This document shows, piece after piece, positions 34,986 to 45,540 of a stretch of 64,000 nt of DNA; the first letter of the stretch is position 1, and each line of letters begins with the position of its first letter. The notes under the pieces were generated by a model, which was given only the letters and a program-made list of their open reading frames with translations, searched no databases and had not been told where the DNA came from. Source of the stretch: Procambarus clarkii (lineage: Eukaryota > Arthropoda > Malacostraca > Decapoda > Cambaridae); assembly GCF_040958095.1 (NCBI RefSeq), contig NC_091208.1:11865083-11929082 (forward strand), read 5' to 3'. A program made the translations under genes and the position numbers.

Positions 34986-36790
34986 GTGGGTCCGATGGAT
35001 GTGACCCCGGAGTCCCCACTCGCTGTGTGCGAGTTTGAGGGTTGCTCGGTCCCCTTGTCTCAGGGTGACCCTCATTGTTTTTGCCTCTGCCACGCTGCCT
35101 GTTGGGTCGGTGATACTTTCGACCCTGAGTCCTGTGAGTGTTGCTGCTTGCTTGTGACTCAATTTACCCAATCCTCTGATTCTATTCGGGTACAGGCGGC
35201 ACGTGCGTTGCAGTCTAGGTTTCGTCTGTTGCAACGCGCTCGGTTGGTTGCTTCCCCGGATGCCCCGGGGCTGCCCCGCTTTGCTTTTCGAGACCCGGAC
35301 TTGGGGGTGGGGGTCGCTTCGATCCTGGTTCAGTCCGCACCTCCTCGTCCTTCCCCTTCTGTTCGTTCTGGTCCCCCGCCCCTGCTTCCGGCCCCGAAGC
35401 GTCTGAGGGTTTCGGGGTCGGAGCAGGGGTTACTTGATCTCGAGACTCGGGCAGCTTCGGGGGTTGCCCCTTCCGGGGGGGCGGCAGAGGCATTCGAGTC
35501 TTGTCTCCCGGCCGAAGCTTCAGGGTCTGACCAGTGGGCCCCTCTTCCTCCAGCTTTTCCGGCTGCTCCGTCCTTGTCTTGTGGGGTCGGGGCTTGGGGA
35601 GAGGACTCGGCCTCGGGTCCTGTGGTGACGGACCTCGAGGCTGGGGAGGGGCTGACTTGGGGGCCTTGGGCCCCGCTGGACCCCGCCGGGGTTTTTCTTC
35701 CCACTGAGCGGGGCTTATTGTTACAAGGAGTGGGGTTTTCTTTCCCCCCCTCTGCGTACGAGTTGGATTTGGTGTAGGCCCCTCCCCGGGTATGGTTCCA
35801 TGTTCCCCTGGGTACGTCGGTTCCGTCCTTCCGGAGGTTTTCGGCTTATCGCATCCAACCTGGTGTGGTGCGAGCGGCCTTTGCAGCTTACCTCCTGCGT
35901 GACCCGGATTATGCCTCGGAAATGGATCCGTCCACGTCAAGGTTGGGACTTCGTTCCCTTTCTGGCTCCGTTACGAGGTTCCGGAGTCGTCCTGGCTAGC
36001 AGACTGCCCCTTGTTTGGTCTGGATTCCTGGCATTCCTTCTGTCGTTCCCGCACGCTGGAGTGGCGGGAAGCTTCCACGGTGCTTCAGGTTTTCCTGGGG
36101 GGTGAACTTGAGTACCTGAATGAGTGCTTGTTTGCCCCTGCCCTTCCCCGCGATGTGGGCGTTATTCAGCTCCATGTGCAGGTTCCCTCCCTTTCGGCGG
36201 CGCTCGTGGCGGAGGACTTGCGCGCTCGGGGCCTTTTGTGTTCGGCCTTACGGTTCTTTTCCCTCCTGGAGCTGTCTTCGGATTGGCTCGTGGAGGATGT
36301 GGGGACGCTTGGGTCCGTCCCGGGGTCCGGCACCTTGTCCTCGGCTGCGCGTGTGTCGGCTGCCTCGTTGAAGCTGTTCACGCCGATTTTGCGGGATGCG
36401 GTTTCCCTGTTCTATGCTTCCCGTCTCGCGTGTCGGCAGGCGGTGCTGGGTTCCTCCATGGGATCTGCTTGGGCTCTGGCTCTTAGGCGTTCTTCACCTT
36501 TTTGTCTTCTCCTGTTTGGGGAGTCGGCCGTGGCGCAGTTTATTCAGGCTGCGTCGGCGGCTTGTCGTCCGATGTCGGACTTGTTGGTTTTCCGGGGGTC
36601 CCGGGGTGGGTCTTCCCGGAAAGGTCGTGCCAGGGCTCGGGGTTCCTCTCGTCGTGGTAGGCCTCTGGTGTCAGGTTTGGGGTTGGCTCCTCCTGCGGAC
36701 CCTCCCTCGTCTGGTCGGCGCGGTGTTCGCGCTGTGCGGGGTTCTGGGTCTCGTAGGGGTCGCCGGCCCTTTCGCAGTTTGCCCCTTTGA
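34986..36790 (+). pseudogene. DIRS Gag-like ORF1
   Basis: The first part (34986-35777) starts MGPMDVTPESPLAVCEFEG. It has a Cys/His cluster near its N-terminus (CEFEGCS ... HCFCLCHAACW ... CECCC) and a Pro/Ser/Ala-rich low-complexity middle. A stop at 35775 and a shift near 35990 separate it from the second part (36011-36790), which ends in a basic Arg/Gly-rich tail. The segment EWREASTVLQVFLGGELEYL resembles DIRS ORF1 C-terminal regions. The RT ORF begins just after it, at about 36799. Confidence 0.68.
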
Positions 36791-36798
36791 CGGGGCGA

Positions 36799-38760
36799 TG
36801 GGGGGGCGGCTTGCGCTGTTCGCCCGCGCCTGGTCCCACGATTCGTGGGCCTTTCGGGTCGTGTCTCGCGGCCTGCGGTGGCGTTGGGTGGCCCCTCCCC
36901 TCTTTGGGGGGTCGGGGCTGGCAGGGCAGGCTTCTTCCCCTGCGCTCTGTCGAGTCGTCTTGGAGTGGGTACGCTTGGGCGTCGTCGAAACGACGTCGTC
37001 CCTCAGATGGGTTTCCCGTCTGTTTCCGGTTCCGAAACGGGACTGCGCGGACCTGCGGTTCATTCTGGATTTGTCCCGTCTGAACCCCTGGGTTCATTGC
37101 CCCTCCTTTCGGATGACTACGCTGTCTCAGGTTCGGCTCCTCTTGGAGCCGGGAGCTTGGATGGTGTCCCTGGACCTCCGGGACGCTTATTGGCATGTCC
37201 CGATTCATCCGCGGTTCAGGGACTGGCTCGGTTTTGTAGTGGGGCGTCTGAGTTACCGCTTTCGTTGTCTCCCGTTCGGGTTGAACCTGGCACCTCGCGT
37301 GTTCACACGCCTTACACGGGTTGTGGTGGCTCGTTTGCGTCTCCTAGGTGTTCGAGTGTTGGCCTACCTCGACGACTGGCTGGTTTGGGCTCCCAGCCAG
37401 TCAGCTTGCTTGCTAGCCAGGGATTTGGTTCTTTCCCAGCTCGCCGGGTTCTGGTTCTTGGTGAACTGGAGGAAGTCCCATCTGGTTCCCTCTCAGGTTT
37501 GGACATGGCTGGGTCTCGTGTGGGACTCTCGAACCGCCTCCTTGTCTCTCCCTCCGGAGTCTCTCCTGCGGCTGCGGTCCCGCCTTCGTCTGTTTCTGGA
37601 GGGCCCTCGGGTCACCCGGCGGTTGCTCGAGGGGCTGTGGGGGAGCCTGAACTTCGCGATGGTGGTCTACCCGCCGGGTCGGGTTTGGCTTCGACGGCTG
37701 TTCTGGTTCCTTCGGGGTTCCCCCTTCCGCCTCTCTCGCGATCGCAGAGTTCGACCCCCGGGGGACTTGCGTCGGTTGCTACGGTTTCCTCTTCGGGTTT
37801 TTCGGGGTTCAGTGCCTTGGCGCCTACCCGAGCCCTCGCTCGATGTGTACACGGATGCGTCGTCTCGGCTGGGGTTTTGTGACCAGTGCTCACCAGGCCG
37901 GCCAGGGGCGTTGGGATCCGTCCTTCCGTCGAGCTCACAGTACGGTGCGGGAGTTCGCGGCAGTGTGGTTTGCTCTGGGGAGGATTCGGGTGGCCCGCGG
38001 ATCGACGATTCGGCTCCATTCGGACTGCTCTCCGGTGGTTCATTGCCTGAACCGCGGGGGTTCGATGCGGTCCTTGTCTCTTTGGGGTTGGTCGCTTCGG
38101 GTGACTCGTCTGCTGAGTTCTCGGGGTTTGGCTCTCCTGGCGGTTCACGTACGGGGCGTGTCCAACGTCTTGGCCGACGCCCTGTCTCGCTTCGTTCCTC
38201 TCTCCACGGAGTGGACGGTCGACGACGAGTCCTTCCTTTGGCTTTGCCAGACGTTCGGGCGCCCCGAGGTGGACCTCTTCACGTCGGCGTGGTCGCGGCG
38301 TCTTCCCGTTTATGCGGCGCCCTTCCCCGATTGCGAGGCCGTCGGGGTCGATGCCTTTCGGCTCGACTGGACGAGGTGGGGGTTCCTGTATCTCTTTCCT
38401 CCAGTTCGGCTGTTGCTCCAGGTCCTGACTCGCTTAGAGACTTACCGGGGGAGAGTTGTCCTTCTGGCCCCTTGGTGGCCGGCCCAGCCTTGGTTTCAGG
38501 CGCTGGTTGCTCGGTGTCCGAACCCGAGGGTTTTTCCCGCGGCTCCGCCTCTTTCAGCAGATCGGGCCGGTACGTCACGTAGCTGGTTCGATCTTCTCCT
38601 CGAGTCTTCGCGTATGGTTTTTTTGACTCGAGTCTATCATCATCTCGATGGTGATCAGGTGGCCTCCTTGTTGGTGTCCCACCTGAGGGCTTCTTCTCGG
38701 CGGCAGTATGCAGTTTTCCTGGCGGTCCTTCCGTTTCTTTTTGCGTCTTCGTCGTGTTAG
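36799..38760 (+). pseudogene. DIRS reverse transcriptase and RNase H
   Basis: RT motifs are LRFILDLSRLNPWV, SLDLRDAYWHVPIHP, LPFGLNLAPRVFTRL and the catalytic VLAYLDDWLVW (about 37366). RNase H begins DVYTDASS, where a frameshift at about 37860 moves to the next frame: LGWGFVTSAH, STVREFAAVW, LHSDCSPVVH, VSNVLADALSRF. The C-terminal region (RPEVDLFTSAWSRRLP ... LLAPWWPAQPWF) is the conserved post-RNase H segment of DIRS elements. The start at 36799 (MGGRLALFARAW) lies just after ORF1. Confidence 0.88.
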
Positions 38761-39265
38761 CTCCTTGTCTGTTCGGGTGGTCTTGTCCTTCCTCTCGTGG
38801 TTGTTTCAGGACCGTCATCTTATGCCTAACACTGTCGCTTCGTATCGTGCGGCGCTGGCGGAGCCGCTTCAGCTTGCTTTCGGTATCGATGTTACGTCTG
38901 CGCCGTTTCGCAAGCTGTCTCGTGCATTGTTTCACCTCCGGCCTGCTCATGCGTCGCCTGAGCCGTCCTGGTCTTTGGACAGAGTGCTCGCTTTCCTTTC
39001 ATCTCCTCGTTTCGTTGTGGCCCCTTCGGTCCAGGATTGTTTTTCCAAGGCACTTTTCTTGTTGGCTTTGGCCTCTGGGGGTCGGGTAGGGGAGCTTCAT
39101 GCTCTCCTCCGGCGCAGGGGTTTTCTGCTCTTTTGGTCGTGGTGATAGTTTTGTTCGTTTGCAGCCGTCTCCTTCTTTTCTGGCGAAGAATGAGACTGCT
39201 GCGTTCCGGAGGGGTCCATGGGTGGTTGGTGCTTGGTTGGTCTGGCCGGGGGTGCATCATGTTTT
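38590..39265 (+). pseudogene. DIRS tyrosine recombinase, truncated
   Basis: Recombinase-like sequence in two frames overlapping the RNase H ORF end. It has an N-terminal core-binding-like part (MPNTVASYRAALAEPLQ) and the start of the catalytic domain with the first conserved Arg (LASGGRVGELHAL, about 39070-39105). After a frameshift near 39130 it reads FVRLQPSPSFLAKNE ... GPWVVGAWLVWPGVHHVL and then stops matching at about 39265. The expected HxxR and catalytic Tyr are absent, so the enzyme could not carry out integration. Confidence 0.82.
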
Positions 39266-39364
39266 GTGATCGGCGGTTGCAGCCAGTTGTCTCGGCTTCG
39301 AGTTGAGGGGTGAGCGACGACCGCCTCCCGGGTAAGTCCCTCTTTTTCTGTCTGTGGGCAGTTA

Positions 39365-39454
39365 GCTCCGGGGAGCCGACGGGGCTCCCCCCAGAAAACC
39401 AGCGTTGAATGTAATGAAACGCCATTTTCTGGGTGAGTCCCGGAGGCTCCCCGG
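39365..39454. other. DIRS internal complementary region
   Basis: About 90 bp. Its reverse complement reads as the outer right end (CCGGGGAGCCTCC...CAACGCTGGTTTT) joined directly to the outer left end (TTTTCTGGGGGGAGCCCC...). In the DIRS-1 model such a region templates the joining of element ends into a circle. The junction also shows that the ends meet at TTTT. Confidence 0.93.
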
Positions 39455-39500
39455 CATCCCTTCCTCCCTCCGGTCTGCGGTTTTTCGCGTTTTTGACATC

Positions 39501-39961
39501 CAGCCTCAAGAACTGAGGTGTGGGTAGCCGGCGCGGGGGGTCTGGGGCTCCCCCTTCCCCCTCCCGGGGAGGGGGGAGCTGCGCAGACAGCGGCGCGGCA
39601 GTGTGTGACGTCACACTAGTTTGCTTGTTTTCGGTTGGGGAGTTCTATCCACTAGTTCGGTTTTAGGTAGCAATTTTAACCAGAATAGGGGTTTGTTTTG
39701 GGGCGCTTACCTTTCTGGGTGCCTGTTCCGGTCGATGGCAGACATAGAATGCTTCCACTAACACGGGGGCTTCTATAGGCCATTGCTCCCCTTGCCTCTC
39801 TGAGGGGGCCCGGTTCTGGCCGTGGTCCCCGGTAGGCCTAAGAACTCCATACACATGACTGATGCCAAAGTCTGACATTAGCATATCAGCCTGGGATAGC
39901 TCCGGGGAGCCTCCGGGACTCACCCAGAAAATGGCGTTTCATTACATTCAACGCTGGTTTT
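39501..39961 (-). repeat. DIRS right inverted terminal repeat with ~27-bp extension
   Basis: Inverse of the left repeat from CAGCCTCAAGAACTGAGG to CCCAGAAAAT. It is followed by an outer extension GGCGTTTCATTACATTCAAC plus GCTGGTTTT that is not present at the left end. BEL sequence (GCAAACAGGTTCAAG) resumes right after. Confidence 0.92.
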
Positions 39962-41265
39962 TTGCAAACAGGTTCAAGTCTAACTCAGAAATTGTATGAC
40001 ATACTGCTGAAGGTTAGACTTAACAAATATGGGTTTTCAGCAGATATAAGATTTGCCTTTCTAAGAGTTGGATTATAGGAAGAAGATAGAGACTTCACTA
40101 AGTTTCTATGGGTAGAGAACCCAGAAGATCTCAATAGTTTTATTGTGACGTATAGATTCTCCTCTGTACTGTTCGGTGCTACATTTTGCCCATTTTTGCT
40201 GCAAGCAACTCTAGATACTCATCTGAAGAAATCATTAAGTCATTATAAGGCTAAAATCAATCAAAATCTATATGTAGATAATTTTCAAGGGACAGTTAAC
40301 AGTACTACTGAACTGTTACAAATATATCAAGAGGCCAACAAGGCGTTATAAGGTGCCAACATGCCACTACAATCATGGACCTCTAATAATGCAACAATGA
40401 ATAATCAAATAGCAAGAGATTACCCTGAATATCACGTACCTGAATCACAAAAGGTGTTAGGTATGGAATGGGATCTAATCTCAGACACAATATCAATCAA
40501 ATCAGTACCAGTAAATTATTGCATTGCTTCAAAAAGGGATTTGCTTTCAGAAGTTAGCAAAGTATTCGGCCCACTTGGTCCACTAAATCCTTTAACTATC
40601 AAATGGCATTTATTGGTGCAAGAAGCTTGGAAGACTGAAGTTGGTTGGGACGATCCACTACCACTCCAATTACAAAAAGCTTGGATGGAAATGGCTCGAG
40701 AACAAACTTTAGTTGAACAGGTAATCTTTCTGAGACACATAGTTGAGGAAAATGATGAAATTACACTACATGTATTCGCAGACTCGTCAGCCAAAGCTTT
40801 TGGAGTTTGTGCTTACTTAGTGACTTCTTATCAATCATATGTAATCACCTCTTAGGCTAGAGTCACTCCATTAAAAAAGAGGACTTTGCCTCAGATGGAA
40901 CTAACTACATTGCTAACTGGCACACACTTAGCAGTGCATTTCAAACAACTCTTGTCTACCATGAATATCAAAGATGTCATTATATGGTCTGACAATAAAG
41001 CCGTCTTACAATGGACACATAACGACAACTTTCCGACTCCATATATAAGAAATCGCGTCTCAGAAATTAAAGAAATTTCTGCAGGCTTTCAATTGTTGCA
41101 TGTACCAACAAAAGATAATCCAGCTGATCTCTTATCAAGAGGTATGATGTTTAAACAGTTTGCAAAGGCAGAGATTTGGTTTCATGTGCTTCGATGGTTA
41201 GTGAATGGTAGTTGGCCGGAATAAAAGCCACACATCATTACGATACAAGCCAAAACTACCACCAG
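39962..41265 (+). pseudogene. BEL/Pao reverse transcriptase and RNase H
   Basis: RT continues from 33912 as LQTGSSLTQKLYDILLK, FSADIRFAFLRV, SVLFGATFCPFLLQATL and the catalytic-site segment NLYVDNFQG (about 40267-40295). Then comes the connection region with KVLGMEWD and WKTEVGWDDPLP, and RNase H with HVFADSSAKAFGVCAY, MELTTLLTG and IWSDNKAVLQW, followed by HVPTKDNPADLLSRG, typical of BEL/Pao. Stops at about 40078, 40349 and 40853 break it. Integrase is missing because the Gypsy-A LTR starts at 41270. Confidence 0.9.
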
Positions 41266-41269
41266 GCAG

Positions 41270-41503
41270 TATTATAGTGCGGGTTGGTGGTGTTGTCGTC
41301 GTGTTCCTCCTTTACGGACAACCCAATCCACAACTCGGTAGAGTGCTTATACTTCACTAGGAGATCACACTAGGCGCTTCTGGCTCTTGGAGAGGGGCTA
41401 ACGTCACACATTTAGGGGATGCGGCTCCAACACTCAGCCTCGTTGTCACGTGCACACACCCACTCGAGCCGCTGTGACTCCCCACTCTCTCCTTAGGTGA
41501 TAT
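41270..41503 (-). repeat. Gypsy-A LTR fragment, 3' end (minus)
   Basis: The inverse of the end of the Gypsy-A LTR: it starts TATTATAGTGCGGGTTGGTGG and runs to CCTTAGGTGATAT. The other part of the same LTR is at 46751-47103, separated by the I-type LINE. GCAG at 41266-41269 may be its target duplication, but the partner end is lost. Confidence 0.88.
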
Positions 41504-41517
41504 TGATTTTGATTGTT

Positions 41518-41532
41518 GCCGCCGAAGGCGGC
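41518..41532 (-). promoter_or_regulatory. Hairpin near LINE 3' end
   Basis: GCCGCCGAAGGCGGC: a perfect 6-bp stem with a 3-base loop, 14 bp from the element's 3' junction. Such terminal hairpins can be the RT recognition site in LINE RNA. Confidence 0.6.
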
Positions 41533-41861
41533 TAGTTAATTGTGCACCCATACTCATCCTGTGAGCGGTAGCGCAAAACCATTACAGAGGGCACAAAAGG
41601 TCTTTATCAGACCTCATCTTAGATTATTACATAAACAATTTCTTCTATCCTTCACACCTTATAGTTACAATGTCAGCTAGTTACAGAGAAAGTGCTATTA
41701 CAAGAGCTACATATATACAGTAAATCATCATACATTAATGGTAGGTCTTATCGCTAATACATAATAGTTTGGCCAATGGGGATATTACAGAGTCATAGGG
41801 GAGCTTCTGTTTATTATTAGTCCTCACAATACACTACTTGTTTCTGAATCTCATATGTTTT

Positions 41862-42842
41862 TCATCTACTGGAAGCGAAATGTGGGTACAGTGCAAGGAT
41901 TTCAGGTACTTTATCCATGGTAATAAGATAGGTTGCCATATCATACAGAGTGAGCTTAGATTTATCTCTAAATGGCTCAATTTTACTACAATCCAAGATA
42001 TAGTGTTCGAGTGTGTGTCCCTGTCTACGTCTACACACTTTACACTTTACTTCATCTAGATCCCTATACAAGCCGAACTGCCAGAGATACTTGTAGCCAA
42101 GTCTTATACGAGCTGTGACAACATCTGTTAGTCTACTGACTTTGTTACTTGCCCCATACACATGTTTTACTTCACACATTGCATTGTGATGAACAATGGA
42201 CCTGCTAGTTCCAGTTTGCACTGTTCTACTTTCTTCAAATCCATCCAGGAGTTCTCGTCTAATGACACTTTTAAGGGACCTATTTGATAACTCAAGATTC
42301 CGTTCAATACTGTCTTTATTTACTGCAGCCTTAGCAAGGGCGTCAACTTTGTCATGTTCCTGCATGCCAATGTGAGAAGGAATCCACAACATTTTTATAT
42401 TTGCCTCTTGTTAAGTATTCTTATATATCTATGTCTAGCTTCCAAGACAAGCACGTTATTACTTGATTGCAAACTGTTTATTGCTCGTAGTGAGGAAAGG
42501 GAGTCAGAAATAATTAAGCTGTCTACTTCAGTGTTGTCAATAATTTCGAGTGCTACCAGTATCGCTACCAACTCGGCTTGCACTGTGGACGCCCAGTTAC
42601 TAATTCGGATATTTCTTCGAATTGTGCTGCCATCGGGCTGATGAGCAATAACAGCACTTCCTGCCCTCCCTGTAGCTGTATTGAGTGATCCGTCAGTGTA
42701 TATGGTCTGTGCAATGTTGTTTTCAGCTTGTATATTGTGAATGTGTTCTATGGTGCTTAATTTAGCAGCAAGCTGAGCATGACGGTTGCCTGTGAATAGT
42801 TTCTTGGTGGGGTATGCAGGGGTCAGGATTTCAAAAGGTACT
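41862..42842 (-). pseudogene. I-type LINE RNase H and C-terminal Cys-His motif
   Basis: After a TAG next to the end of the RT ORF, the frame goes on with IYTDGSLN (first acidic residue), STVQAELVAILVAL (glutamate), IISDSLSSLRAI (second Asp) and, after a frameshift near 42392, WIPSHIGMQEHDKVDALAKAA (last Asp). All expected RNase H residues can be seen. A CKVC ... HTLEHYILDC motif lies near the C-terminus. It would degrade template RNA during target-primed synthesis. Confidence 0.88.
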
Positions 42843-42844
42843 AT

Positions 42845-44260
42845 CTACCAGGGTGGAAGGAAGTGCTGCACTCTTTCATCTGTATATACATCGTGCAGTC
42901 CCATCATTTTAATATGAGTGGCAGTTCTTTGAATCCATTTAGACTCGCTAGTTCCATTTCGTATGTGTTCTAACAGTGCAACTGACACAATATTGTTTTT
43001 GTTATCACGCAGCAGCTTTAGTCCCATCATAAGATTAATTTCAAATATTCTATCTCTAATGCTAAGTATATTTAATTCTTTCTGCATGTTGAGAACTTTG
43101 GTAGTTATAGGACAGCCAAGTATAATTCTGAGTGCTTCATTTTGCATTTTTTCCAGTCTATCAATACTTTTGCCATTTTGCAGGACCAAAGCTGGTGCAT
43201 GATAGTCTATCAGAGACCTTATATACGCTAAATACATCATTCTTGCTATTCTAATATTAACACCATATTTCGGGCAGTACCCCACTACAGTTCTGAGAGC
43301 CTTGAGTCTGTCTCTACATTGTTGATGTAACTTATTGACTGCAGTTGAGGTACAAGGGACAGAGACACCAAGGTATTTGAAAGAAGAGACATAGTCTATG
43401 GGTATGTTGTCTATCTTAAGTTTTCGTGGTTCACTTTTGCGGTTGCCAATTTGTCTGTTAAATACCTTAGTTTTAGCAGCGTTGATTACAAGACCAAGGC
43501 TCTCACAAGCTGCATGTATACAATTTAAGACTGTTTGCATTTCGCGGTGGGTTTTAGTATGCACAAGGATGTCATCTGCATAGCTGATAGTGATGTTTGC
43601 CGGACTAGTTAGGATTGATTTTAGTAAAGCATTAATTAGAACATTAAACAAGGTAGGACTAAGTACTCCTCCTTGTGGGGTGCTTAGTTGCATTACTTTA
43701 GTTTCACTCTTGTAGCCTTGGAACAGTGCAGAGGACTTCCGGTTGGTAAGATAGCCTCGTATCCATTGTAATAAATGTCCCCCTATATCCATTCTCGCTA
43801 ATTCATACATAATCACTTCCCTATTAGCAATATCAAAGGCATTTTTTAAATCAAGAAATGTTGTATACATGTGCCTTTTATCTCCATGAACAGTAAGAAA
43901 GGTTGTGATATAGTTGTGTACACTTTTACCATGTGTGAAACCATTGATATCAGGTGACATGTGCTCTTTAGCTCTATACAATAATCTATTAAGCACCATT
44001 CTCTCAAAGGTTTTGCACATGCAACTGGTCAGTGAGATGGGACGGAAAGCATCAGGTTGGCCAGGCTTTGGTACAGGTACCGTAAGACTGGTGGTCCATG
44101 ATACAGGCAACTGACCAGTGACATAACTCGCATTAAACAATTCTAATAATGGGTTACCGGGTACATGTTGTAGGAGTCTTAGAATATCATAGGTGATACC
44201 GTCCTCACCAGGAGCAGTGCTACTGCCCCTGAAGACGCTGCATCCAATTCATAATCTGTA
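42845..44260 (-). pseudogene. I-type LINE reverse transcriptase
   Basis: The RT has FRPISLTSCMCKTFERMV, FLDLKNAFDIANRE, STPQGGVLSPTLFN, ISYADDILVHT (catalytic ADD at about 43580) and a thumb region with YVSSFKYLGVSV. The 431-codon block 44140-42845 is unbroken. A frameshift at about 44215 lies just upstream, within the PGEDGITYDIL region. The stop at 42845 is followed immediately by in-frame RNase H sequence. Confidence 0.92.
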
Positions 44261-45540
44261 TATTGAACATCACATTCATCATGTTGCTTGCTTAACATGA
44301 AATTTATGAGAGAATTTCTGTCTGTGGATCTCTCCTGCAATTTCTCCCTAGTGCTAGCTGGTAACATTCCAAGGCTGGAAACCTGAGCCCATTTTGCAAT
44401 TAACTGATTGGCTTTCTGTAGCGGGTTTGGGTGTGAAACTTGTCTACTATTTTTACCAATAATTTTGTTTATGCCTTTCCAAGCTTTGCCCAGGGGAGTA
44501 TGCAGGTTAAGTCCACTAACAAAACCCTCCCATTCATTTTGTCTCAGTTCAGTCATTCTCTCCCTTGCCGCTGCAAGCGCGGCCTGAAACAGTTTTAACA
44601 TTTGAGGAGTTCTAAGGTTCTTATATGCTTTACCTGTCTGTCTAGCAATTGATTTAAGCTTGGTCAGTTTAGCATCATCATAGTACTGGTTGTGTCTGGC
44701 CTGTTTACCAGTACTTCTTTTTGTTTGGCGTGACTCACTATTTTTGATGGCCTCATAGGTATTATTAACGAGGTCATCATAAAACTGTTGTATATTCTCA
44801 GGCTCATAATTGTTATACTAATGTGCTATGCTGTCTATAAAGAATTTTTCTTGCTCTTTCCTTACTGTTAGCCTGCGTCTACTCAGCTTAGTGTCAGGTA
44901 GGTCAACATTAGCCACGTGTATGTTAGCTGTTATGGCTAAATGGTCAGACATTAGGTCATCCATAATATCAGTCTCATGAGTTGTGTATGACAGGTTAAA
45001 GCCAATGCACCTATCTAGTACTCCTCCATATATTTGCGTTGGTTGATTCTTACTGATAATTTGAACATCATCATATGCATCGAGAAGTGCCAACAATCTT
45101 CTCCCGTTAGTGTTTGTGAGTTGATCCCCTAATTGTTTGTGTTTAGCATTTAAATCCCCAATTAATATTGTAGAATCAGTATGTGCAAAACTAGGTAGGT
45201 CAGTATACTGGAGGATGCCAGTAGGTGCATAGGCATTCAAAACATTAAGTGTAGAGTTACCAACGTGTACCCGGATACCATGATATTGAAACCCCTCTCG
45301 TTGTTGGGCGGGAAGTGGCTCATGTGGCAGGGATTTTTTAACATACATAAGACACGTATTTTTTGATCTGGGATTATAACACTGATAACTAGGCAAATTC
45401 TGTGGGGTTTTACCTGCGGGAGTTAGGGTTTCCTGGAGGCAGACAATATCTATGTCTTCAGTCATAACCTTATGATGGAGGTCTGAATACCGTTTTCTAA
45501 GAGAAGCAATATTCCAACTGAGTATCTTGATGACACTGTC
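44261..45540 (-). pseudogene. I-type LINE apurinic-like endonuclease and linker
   Basis: ORF2 begins near 45540 (KILSWNIASLRKRYSDL) and overlaps the end of ORF1 in another frame. Endonuclease motifs are DIVCLQETL (catalytic Glu), LIGDLNAKHKQLGD and the final LMSDHLAITANI (SDH). A stop at about 44818 (after FIDSIAH) breaks the linker to RT; the linker then continues in frame to about 44179. The endonuclease nicks target DNA for priming. Confidence 0.88.

Larger units (their letters stand above)
33913..39961 (+). mobile_element. DIRS-like tyrosine-recombinase retrotransposon
   Basis: GC-rich element inserted in the BEL RT at a run of T. It has inverted terminal repeats (33913-34344 and 39501-39961), a Gag-like ORF, RT/RNase H, a truncated tyrosine recombinase and an internal complementary region at 39365-39454. 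The reverse complement of that region equals the right end joined to the left end. This is the DIRS architecture, in which integration uses a circular DNA and recombinase rather than a DDE integrase. Frameshifts and the recombinase truncation mean the copy is inactive. Confidence 0.93.
24807..41269 (+). mobile_element. BEL/Pao LTR retrotransposon, shattered by nested insertions
   Basis: The element's own DNA survives in three blocks: 24807-25550, 32689-33912 and 39962-41269. Together they read gag, pol spacer, RT and RNase H in the order expected for BEL/Pao. A LINE (with Gypsy-C inside) occupies 25540-32688, and a DIRS-like element occupies 33913-39961. At 41270 a minus-strand Gypsy-A LTR truncates it before integrase. 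BEL sequence continues across each insertion, so the insertions are younger than BEL. Confidence 0.88.

Noticed and set aside
36540..37208. Long minus-strand ORFs across the DIRS element
   Set aside because: They are antisense shadows of the GC-rich RT/RNase H coding strand and have no domain of their own.
38200..38500. Adenine methyltransferase domain in the DIRS element
   Set aside because: Some DIRS elements carry one, but I could not see a convincing catalytic NPPY/DPPY-type motif here; only the conserved post-RNase H segment is supported.
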